Assembly (NCBI GenBank): GCA_947561395.2
Contig: OX387189.1
Span: 21,824,329 to 21,888,328, forward strand
DNA from: Buxus sempervirens
Taxonomy: Eukaryota > Streptophyta > Magnoliopsida > Buxales > Buxaceae
Direction of reading: 5' to 3'
DNA: 64,000 nucleotides
How positions within the stretch are numbered: position 1 is the first letter of the stretch; each line of letters opens with the position of its first letter. The notes beneath the pieces are model-generated. The model saw nothing but the letters and a program-made list of their open reading frames with translations. It had not been told where the DNA came from and did not search any database. Positions 55,729 to 64,000 of this stretch are shown here, piece after piece. Both the position numbers and the translations under genes were made by a program.

Positions 55729-56813
55729 TCACCACTGAGGAAATCCCACTATGTGCTCCTGTCAAAGAATCCAAAACTAAAGACAATCTGGATGTCTACA
55801 TTTATGTGATCGGTAATGAATTCCAAAGCAATGAGGAAGTCCAGGGGCCATGGCGCCCGATGGAATGTGGATGGCTCAATGAATCTCCATCTCCTCCTCG
55901 TAGGGAAGGAATGGGCGACTTTGGAGGATTGGCACAGATGTTTCAAGGCATGCCACATGTCTTAGAACAACCTGTCGAAGTTCCAGAAGTCCATCCCCAG
56001 AGGTCTGCTGAATGGCCTCCTGATTGTATGTCTTCAACAAACTCGCCCCCACGGATCCCTGTTGCCGTATCTCCGTCAGCCCTCACTGACACACCATCGC
56101 AAGAGTTTTATCAGTCACAGCACGTCATCCTCACCCCTCCCTCACATGGGGTGCCCATGTGGCTCGGTGTTCATGATATCTCGATCCAAGGAGTGCCACC
56201 ATCCACTCCCATCTTCATTGACATATCTGACTCAGAAGAAAGCGAGGATGAGCCTGCCTATGCAGCTGATGAGATCATCTACCTGTCAAGCGATGAAAGC
56301 GACCCAGAGGAGTTCATTGGTATGCTCAAAGTGGGCGATGCTGAACTGAAGATGAATGCAGCTGAAGAAGAAGATGCTGAGCCACTTAAGAACTGGAGTT
56401 CCACCCCTTTTTCAGTCAACAAGGCTGACCTTCCGCAGGGAGTTCCCACCACATCTTTTGATGCTTTTGTTGTAGAGAACTCTGCTCTTTTCAATGAATA
56501 TCTGAATAAGTTCTTCTATTTGCATGTGTCTGAAAATGAAAGTAAAAACAAACATAACCATGCTAAACCCTGTAATCCTAATGTTGATCTCGATGCACAC
56601 CCGAATGGGCCGAAGCACGAGATAGGGAATAAGGTTATAACGGAAGCAATTGCAAACCTTGGCATTAAACAATCAATTGAACATGCAGAAATAATAATGG
56701 AAGAGCACAATCAAGTGCTTAATGCAGAAAAAGAGCAAAAACTTAATAGGCTGGACAGGGTCATATGCCCGCTACAGGAAAATGATTTAGACATCGTCCC
56801 TGATGCAGACTAG
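55725..56813 (+). pseudogene. Acidic linker before RT, with two SUMO-interaction-like motifs
   Basis: The segment is open and in frame with the downstream RT, broken only by TAG at 56811. It holds two hydrophobic-acidic stretches, IFIDISDSEESEDE (56211-56252) and EIIYLSSDESDPEE (about 56271-56312). Both fit the pattern of SUMO-interacting motifs. The remainder has no known domain. Confidence 0.5.
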
Positions 56814-56816
56814 GAC

Positions 56817-58505
56817 ATGTCTTTTGAGTATAAGGACGACGATGAATCATTGGAGACCTCACTTGAAATCCAGCTCGCCTTGGAAAGGCACGAAAAGGGT
56901 CTCCAGGCTAATATTGAGGAAACTGAACCTGTTAACATAGGTGAACCAGCACAACCCAAAATTCTTCAAATCGGTAAAAAGCTGTCTCAAACATTAAAAA
57001 AGCAGATGATTGATTTTTTAAAATCTTACTCTGACGTGTTTGCATGGTCGTACGAGGATATGCCCAGATTAGACACGGACTTAGTTGTGCATCGGTTACC
57101 AACAAAGCCTGAGGCCACTTCCGTGAAGCAAAAGCTCAGACGCATGAAGCTGGAATGGGCCCTAAAGATCAAGGAAGAGGTCACCAAACAGCTAGATGCT
57201 GGGTTCTTGCAAGTGGTTGATTACCCGGATTGGTTAGCCAACATTGTGCCAGTTCCAAAGAAAGATGGAAATGTCAGGATGTGCGTTGACTACCGAGATT
57301 TAAATAGGGCAAGCCCGAAGGATGACTTTCCATTGCCACACATTGATGTTTTGGTCGACAACACGGCGACGCATTCAATGTTCTCATTTATTGACGGATT
57401 CTCTGGTTACAACCAGATAAGGATGGCACCTGAAGATATGAAGAAAACATCCTTTATCACACACTGGGGCACTTATTGTTATTGGGTGATGCCGTTTGAA
57501 CTTAAGAATGCGGGCGCGACATATCAGCGTGCAATGACTCTATTGTTCTATGACATGATGCACCAGGAGGTGGAGGTGTATGTGGATGATATGATTGCGA
57601 AGTCAAAAGAGGAAGAAGATCATTTGGTGAACCTCAGAAAGCTGTTTGACAGGCTCAAACATTTTAAGCTCAGACTCAATCCGAATAAGTGCGTATTTGG
57701 AGTTACCTCAGGAAAGCTACTTGGTTTTATTGTTGGCAAGTGCGGGATTGAAGTTGACCCCGCCAAAGCAAAGATGATCCTGGAAATGCCACCCCCGTCG
57801 ACAGAAAAATAAGTTCGAGGTTTCCTAGGCAGATTGCAATACATCAGTCGGTTCATTGCACAGCTAACTCCCATGTGCGAACCGATATTTAAACTGCTAA
57901 AGAAGGACAACCCTGTGGTCTGGAACGAGGACTGCTAGAAAGCTTTTGATAAGATCAAGGCATACTTGATGAGTCCGCCAGTGTTGATCCCACCAGTGCC
58001 AGGGCGACCGTTGATCATGTATTTGACTGTTTCTGAAACGGCTATAGGGTGCGTGTTAGGACAACAGAAACTCTGACATTACTTGCTCAGCCACACAGTC
58101 CTACTCATCTCAAATTTAGACCCATTGAAGTACATCTTTGAGAAGCCAATTTTGACTAGAAGGGTAGCAAGGTGGCAGGTCCTGTTATCTGAGCATGACA
58201 TTGTTTACACAACAAGGAAGGCTATAAAAGGACAAGCAATAGCAGACCACCTTGCCGCACATCCTTTGCCAGATTATCAACCGCTTCTGACACATTTCCC
58301 GGATGAAGATGTGATGTGTGCAGAGTCGATGAATGAGATAGATGAAACCAAGTGGATAATGTTCTTTGATGGGGCAGTCAATGGAAAAGGAATTGAAGTT
58401 GTACTAGTCTCCCCAGAAGGTGTCCATCACCTGATAGCGGCTAAACTCTTGTTTGATTGCACTAATAACATGGCAGAATATGAAGCATGTGTATTAGGCT
58501 TGTGA
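56817..58505 (+). pseudogene. pol: Reverse transcriptase, RNase H and start of second RNase H
   Basis: RT shows GFLQVVDYPDWLANIVPVPKK, RMCVDYRDLNRASPKD, SFIDGFSGYNQI and the catalytic YVDD at 57579-57590. TAA at 57810 comes just before VRGFLGRLQYISRFI. RNase H starts normally but is cut: about 50 codons are missing between VLGQQK and HYLLSHTV near 58070, together with stops at about 57936 and 58073. The second, archaeal-type RNase H begins at MFFDGAVNGKGI and NMAEYEACVLGL. Two RNase H domains are diagnostic of the Tat group. Confidence 0.9.
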
Positions 58506-58517
58506 GCAGCGATCGAG

Positions 58518-60032
58518 ATGCATATACGAGAGTTGGAAGTATTTGGAGATTCAAGCCTCATTATCTATCAAATAATTGGATATTGGAAGACGAGAGACTC
58601 GAAACTGGTTCCATACCAAGAACTGATCAAAGAACTGGAGGAGCAGATTGAGAGTGTGACATTCAACTATATGCCACGAATCAAGAATCAGTTTGCTGAT
58701 GCCTTGGCAACACTCGCTTCCATGATGAGCATAACGAACAAGTCCCTAGTGCAGCCTCTAGAGATAGAAGTGCGACGCCTGCCAGTGTATTGTTTCAGTA
58801 TTGAAAAGAACAGGCCTGAAGATGAACCATGCTATGCAGACATTGAGAGATACCTGAGAGATAGAACTTTGCCAGGTAGTGCCATGGCTGCAGAGAGACG
58901 AACTATACAGAGGCTTGCAGGGCAGTACTTTCTCAGTGGTGATAGAGTCTACAGGAAGTCATTCAACGATTCACTGCTACTATGTGTTAAGGAGGATGAA
59001 GCTCAGAACTTGATCAATGAGGTACACAGAGGTTTGTGCGGCGCACACATGAATGGCCACATGCTTGCGAGAAAAATCCTGATTATGGGTTATTACTGGA
59101 TGACAATGGAGACAGATTGTTATACCCATGTCCGAAAGTGCCATTTGTGTTAGATCTATGCAGACAATATCTATGCACCACCAAACACAGTGCATTCCAT
59201 GACTTCACCGTGGCCATTTGCTATATGGGGAATTGACATGATAGGCCAGATTCATCCGAAGGCCTCAAATGGGCATCGATTCATCTTGGTTGCTATTGAC
59301 TATTTCACCAAATGGGTAGAAGCCATGTCCTTTAGAGAGGTGAAGAAGTCTCATGTCTTGAGGTTCATCAAGAACAACATCGTGTGCCGCTACGGTGTGC
59401 TTGAAGCTATCATCATAGACAATGCGATGAATCTGAATAATAAAGACATGAACAAGATGTGTGAAGACCTAAAGATCAGACATCTGAACTCCACAGCATA
59501 TCGGCCTAAGATGAATGGGGCATTAGAGGCCGCCAACAAGAATTTAAAGAAAATACTAGAGAAAATGGCAATTACTTACAGAGACTGGCACGAGAAGTTA
59601 CCCTACGCACTGCATGCGTACCGGACATCAATCAAAACTTCGACTGGGGCAAGTCCTTTCTCTCTGGTATATGGAATGGAAGCAGTTCTTCCCGTGGAAA
59701 TACAGATCCCTTCACTCCGAATCCTCAAGGAAGCCGATTGACGACATTGAATGGAGCAGTCCAGATTTGACCAGCTTCAGTTATTGGATGAGAAAAGAAT
59801 CAAAGCATTGTGTCATGGTCAGCCCTATCAACACAAAGTGGCACGGGCCTACAATAAGAAAGTAAAGCCACGACACTTCAAGGTGGGAGACCTTCTGTTG
59901 AAAAGAATCTTTCCTCACCAAGAAGACAACAGAGGAAAGTTCAAGCCAAACTACGAAGGGCCATTCGTAGTTTACAAGGTTCTATCCAGAGGAGCACTAA
60001 TCCTACAAGAGATCGACTTATACTATGCTTAG
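58518..60032 (+). pseudogene. Second RNase H end and integrase
   Basis: The same frame continues after TGA at 58503, with the third acidic residue of the second RNase H in GDSSLIIYQI. The integrase zinc region is HRGLCGAHMNGHML...CYTHVRKCHLC, followed by TAG at about 59152. The catalytic core has GIDMIG, IIDNAMNLNN (usually TDNG) and NGALEAANKN, so D, D and E are kept. The C-terminal part (VARAYNKKVKPRHFKVGDLLLKR, NYEGPFVV) follows TGA at about 59739. There is no chromodomain, as expected for Tat rather than chromovirus elements. Confidence 0.9.
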
Positions 60033-60072
60033 GATAAATGCAGACGCTTTCAAATTATACTATGCTTAGGAT
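60018..60072 (+). repeat. Short duplication at the pol end
   Basis: TTATACTATGCTTAGGAT occurs at 60018 and again at 60055. It duplicates the last pol codons and stop. Confidence 0.85.
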
Positions 60073-60108
60073 CATCCTGATTGAGAAATGAAGAGAAGCC
60101 ATTTTGAC

Positions 60109-62438
60109 TGTAAAACCCCGAATTTTCCTTAAATAATAAAATAAATTAATAAATAATATCTTTGGGAATTCTAATTGATGAAAATATTTTATTAATGTAG
60201 GGGATGATATAATTAGTGGAGATCTAGAGTTGGACGTAGATTCGACCGTCCGATCATGAGATATCGAGGTATGATTCATATTTTAAGTTGATGTGTTCTG
60301 ATTGGGCAGTGTGTATAGGAAAGTGTGTAAGTGAGCTACGTAGGATCAAGGAGTATATATAATAGTTTAATAACCTAAACATATACGTTTGGTATTCTCG
60401 CTTGTATTCGACAGCCGCAAGCGAAAAACCTTGAGTGAGCGACCTAGAACGACTGGACGAAGAAGAAGGAGGAAGAGAGGACTTGGTCTTGTGCTCTTCA
60501 TTGTCCAGAGTATTGCTGGGTGATAGAGTTCGTAGTTGTTTAGAGAAGAGAAGGAGAAACAACCGTAGATAGAGGTAGGTGACACCGTTTGAACGATTGT
60601 TTTGTATTTACGTTCGTTTAATCTCCAAAGCATGTTTTTATATGATATATTGATGTTAGAATGATATTGGACGAGAAAAATCACATTTTGAAACTGTTTC
60701 TGTTTGTTTTTGGGGGACCGCCGACCTCAACTGTGCTCGGCGATCCTCGGCGCTAGTTAAAAATTTTAGACCGCCGAAGATCACGTGAAGACTTATCATC
60801 GGCGATCTACTTTGCACTACCGCTAACCTTAGACCGCCGGGGCGATCCTAAGCGCTCTGTGCAGAAATTCCAGATTTTCGTAATTTCGAACCTGATTCAA
60901 TTCCAAACTATTTTTAGTAAATTTTAATGATTAATTAAGATGTTTTAAGACCAAAATAAATTATCTAATTCCCTGTTTTACAGAAAAATAAATTAGGAAG
61001 ATATTTAGGACATTAGTTGCCAAACTTTGAACGTAATTGAGAAATCTAGTTTTTGGAAAACTTGACTACTATTTAACTACCGGAACATCTTTAAATAACA
61101 CTATAAAATAGAAAATTACATAAAGAGAATTCAGAACTCAAATAACCCGAATACTGAAGTAATTGACAGATTTAACCTTTATATGCCGCTAGGCACCAAC
61201 CCTTATAGAAATATTATACTTTAGGGAATTTTTGGAGTCTAGTGAGCATAGCTGGTTATGGATCCATACTTGTAGCTAGAGAGATGAGGGATATGTCATT
61301 TGGGTTGAGTTTTTCCTTTGTGCGACGCGCTTCCTTTGCAAGTTAGTTTGTTTGGGAAGGTCCTATGTCTGGAGGGACACCCGGTGAGCTGCTGGTGATT
61401 CCCTGTACATGTGGATAAGTGACCATCTCCATGTATTGATTCTGGTGCTGCATGCTGGTGGTACATGCCAACTCTGATGGGTACGTGTGCAATAAGTCAG
61501 TGACTACGGCTCTTGTCTAAGCTGCGCTGCATGGGACTTGAGTATCATTAGTAGCATTGCTCCTAAGCCGCACGGTGGTATAGCGATTGGTCGAGAGTCA
61601 TCTCAAAAGGTTATCTATCTTTGTGAGTCCTACAATGACACTGAAATCACAAACAGTTGTTATTATTATTGTATACATGCTGGAGGCATGTGATTGAGAT
61701 ATTGGTCGGATGTGACTGTTTAGTGCATCCTAGCAAAGTATGAATTATGTTAATGATTCTGATATTGGATTCTTATAATAGAACTTGCTGAAATTCATCT
61801 TTAGAACTGTTTATCATACTGTTTTGTATTCATGATTGATACGAATGATTATACGAGCCTGCTTAGTCAAGATTGCTTAATCGTGTATGAACTGTTATTT
61901 TACTTATAGTAACTATTTAATCATGCATGTGTTACCTACTGGGATATTCGTATCTCACCTTACTTTTATTTCATTTTTCAGCTGATATGCGAGAGGGGGA
62001 TCATAGTGATTTCCAGGGAGAGGTAGCTGAGTATTCATTGGAGGATTACTTTTACCTGGATATTGTCTGAGGTGGAGGATTGATATAGACTTAGTTATTT
62101 TTTATTAGACTATTATTCATTTGGTTTGATGTACTAGAGAGATGAGAGAGATAGTAACCATTTTATTTTACCAGGCTTTCATATTGAGATTGGTGGTTGA
62201 TTATATTATTTCTTGAGGATTTTAGACTACACTTCCGCATATACTTGTTCCGCACTCTGATAGTAAAATAAATTGAATGAATTATTTAATTCTCATGTTT
62301 GGTATATTCTTGATGTATATTTGATATGGGCCAATAACACCTCAGATTTGGTTGTTGAACTGAATTTGGGTTGTTGCAGTAGCGGACCGAGTTCGGGTTG
62401 GGTGCTGGTTTGCACTGACCCGGGTTCGGGGCGTTACA
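60109..62438 (+). mobile_element. 5' LTR of a chromovirus (Tekay/Del-like) Ty3/gypsy element
   Basis: It starts TGTAAAACCCCG and ends GGGGCGTTACA, 2330 bp, and is followed within three bases by a primer site for initiator tRNA-Met. It resembles the other large LTRs here, sharing TATGGATCCATA near 61256. A GC-rich segment with repeated GACCGCCG and CGGCGATC lies at 60716-60860. It inserted into Tat element A just past the pol stop. Confidence 0.88.
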
Positions 62439-62440
62439 GA

Positions 62441-62457
62441 GATGGTATCAAAGCAAT
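62441..62457 (+). promoter_or_regulatory. Primer binding site of the chromovirus
   Basis: GATGGTATCAAAGCAAT matches the TGGTATCAGAGC pattern complementary to initiator tRNA-Met, with one change. It shows the LTR before it is a 5' LTR. Confidence 0.8.
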
Positions 62458-62561
62458 GGTCATAACTTTAGATAGCCAGTTTTAGGGGAATGGGATTGTG
62501 AGTACACTAGATAGAACCCCTAGAATTATTGGATACTAACAAGTGAAATTTGTATTTTGCA

Positions 62562-62640
62562 GATGGCTGGTAGAGTGAGACATGCTAGAGCTGATCCTAT
62601 TGAGAGAGCTGAACTCAACAAATCAAGCCTTTTGTGCCAC
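62562..62640 (+). pseudogene. gag stub of the chromovirus
   Basis: ATGGCTGGTAGAGTGAGAC starts an ORF 124 bp after the LTR, where gag is expected. It reads MAGRVRHARADPIERAEL and loses coherence near 62625-62640. The rest of the element is deleted or was never copied. Confidence 0.55.
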
Positions 62641-63752
62641 TTGTCTTTTTTTTTTGATAATCTGGGACCTGGCCTACATTTCGTCCTATCTTTAAGACCT
62701 TTCGGATCCCAAGAAGGATGATCTTGGCAAAAATCCTGTTTGCATTGGTTGGTGATGATAGGATCCATGGCTTCTGGAAAGGTCAGACACAGTGAAAACC
62801 CGAAAAAGGGCGCTGCGTGCAAAAATGACCAGTCGTGGTTAAAAAAAAAGGAAATGGCATCAAATTGGTCAAAGTTTGGATTGAGCAAAGCAAAAAAATA
62901 AAATAAAATAGAAAGAGTCGAAAGCAAGACAAAACAGTGAATCAAGAAAATCTGAGAGATACCAGGGATGAACAAAGTGAAGTGGAAAGGGCTCAAACCG
63001 GCAGACTGCGTCGGAGTCAAAGCACCACCGGCTTGTGATGACAATGTTACTGAAAACACCAAGCACACTTAGTCCCTGTCTGATCCTGGGACCAATCCTC
63101 TCGGAATTGCAAACACTTGCACACATTAACATATCTGCTTTTCTTCTACTTATCTTGACTTAACCGTTTTTGAAATAATTTCAATTTGTGCTACTAATCT
63201 GAGTATACAAGGTTCATGATCTAGATAAAAGGCCCCTATCTCTGTAGCGGGCAATGATCAGGAAATGAAATCAAAAAGCTTTTCTGATGATACTCCCCAA
63301 CGGGTCACAACTGAAAGCTGCTCTCTTCTTTAGGAACAATCAAGCAAGAGAAGGAGAAAGTGGAAAAGAAGACTCTTATCAACAAATCCCCAGCACGGTC
63401 TCTTCCAAAAGACGAAGTGCCTCTCACTCCAGAAGTACTCATAGCTCGACCCAAATGAACTGGTGGAAAGAAGGCAGGAACACTCCCAAGGAAATAGGGA
63501 CATCTCCCGTCAAATCCCCAGTGGAGATCCATCGCCTAGGGAATGAAGCCTAAGGTGAGAAGGACGTAAAGCAGCGCCGGAGCAACGGCCAACAAGAGAA
63601 AAGATGGCATGAAGAAGATCAACAAAGGGCTTTTCCCAAAAATTCCCCAGCAAAGTCATCTTGGAACAGAAAGAAGTCTCACCCGAAGAAGGAAAACAAA
63701 AGAAGATTTCAATGCCTGAAGAAACAGAAAAAGAAATTGTGGGCGAAATCCG
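62640..63752 (+). mobile_element. Tat-type 3' leader
   Basis: No gene. GTGAAAACCCGAAAAAGGGC (about 62792) and repeated AATCCCCAG words are typical of the region between integrase and 3' LTR in Tat elements. It is probably the continuation of Tat element A beyond the chromovirus insertion. The minus-strand open frame 63068-62526 has no recognisable domain. Confidence 0.5.
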
Positions 63753-64000
63753 TGTAACGCCCCGAACCCGGGTCTATGCAAAACAAGCACCAAACCCAAA
63801 TCCGAAGTGATACTGGGCCCAAAGCTACTAATAACCAAACATTTAAATTCAACAAATTCCATTAATTATCAGAGTGCGGAAAATTAAAACATTAATTTCA
63901 TCAATATGCGTGGCTAACTATAACCATCAAACTAACTCATCAATATAAATTCATAAATCTGGTAAATGGGTTTTCTAACACACTTTCTCTCATATTCAAT
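63753..64000 (-). mobile_element. Start of a reverse chromovirus-type LTR
   Basis: TGTAACGCCCCGAACCCGGG at 63753 is the reverse complement of the LTR end at 62420-62438, and similarity continues for tens of bases. The LTR runs out of the window. The five bases before it are ATCCG. Confidence 0.75.

Larger units (their letters stand above)
47634..60108 (+). mobile_element. Tat-lineage Ty3/gypsy element A (5' LTR to integrase)
   Basis: The order is LTR, PBS, leader, extra ORF, tandem repeats, gag, PR, G-patch-like segment, linker, RT, RNase H, second RNase H and integrase. The extra ORF before gag and two RNase H domains are typical of the Tat/Ogre group. The 3' end is interrupted at 60109 by a chromovirus LTR; 3' leader of the same type resumes at about 62640. 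No 3' LTR is present in the window. The element is dead, with many stops. Confidence 0.85.

Noticed and set aside
62526..63068. 180-codon minus-strand ORF
   Set aside because: Hydrophobic, no domain, antisense to Tat 3' leader.

Overview
This is plant (angiosperm) nuclear DNA. The evidence is one spliced host gene with GT-AG introns, plant-type Ty3/gypsy and L1-type retrotransposons, plant mobile domain (PMD) and DUF7745 sequences, and a CACTA transposon end. The species cannot be fixed from sequence alone. The only host gene I can support is a five-exon gene for the TRAPP subunit TRAPPC2L (32677-36262). Almost everything else is transposable element, much of it nested and decayed.

Left part (1-11607): the 3' portion of a large Tat-type Ty3/gypsy element. 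It carries two intron-containing accessory genes antisense to its LTRs: a PMD gene (5350 to 2463) and a DUF7745 gene (2063 to 206). Two consecutive [3' leader - polypurine tract - LTR] units follow (LTRs 6976-8777 and 9795-11607). Five arrays of ~21-bp imperfect palindromes, starting every 28-27-28 bp, lie upstream of the DUF7745 gene, before each polypurine tract and inside each LTR.

11608-28153: a 5' L1 fragment cut by the second LTR, a nearly full-length dead L1 (13970-18840, minus strand), a stretch of unknown single-copy-looking DNA, a truncated minus-strand chromovirus-type LTR (20461-23324), two further L1 fragments and small tandem repeats.

28154-37650: a solo LTR with perfect target duplication (28154-31318), then the TRAPPC2L gene, whose 3' region holds a long G-run and a 52-bp tandem duplication, then one CACTA terminus.

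37651-64000: an inverted Tat leader fragment (38290-39410), a solo LTR (40900-46813) with a second solo LTR nested in the opposite direction (41608-44586), and a long Tat element (47634-60108). The order in that element is LTR, tRNA-type PBS, a sense intronless DUF7745 ORF, tandem repeats, gag, protease, G-patch-like segment, acidic linker, RT, RNase H, second RNase H and integrase. It is inactivated by about a dozen stops, frameshifts and an RNase H deletion. It is interrupted by a chromovirus 5' LTR with PBS and a gag stub (60109-62640). Tat-type 3' leader follows, and a further reverse LTR begins at 63753.

Main theme: the same accessory DUF7745 gene occurs in two Tat elements in opposite orientations. 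The antisense copy has an intron and the sense copy lacks it at the same codon, as expected if sense introns are lost by splicing of the genomic RNA. The antisense gene's promoter shares its periodic palindrome array with the LTR promoters.
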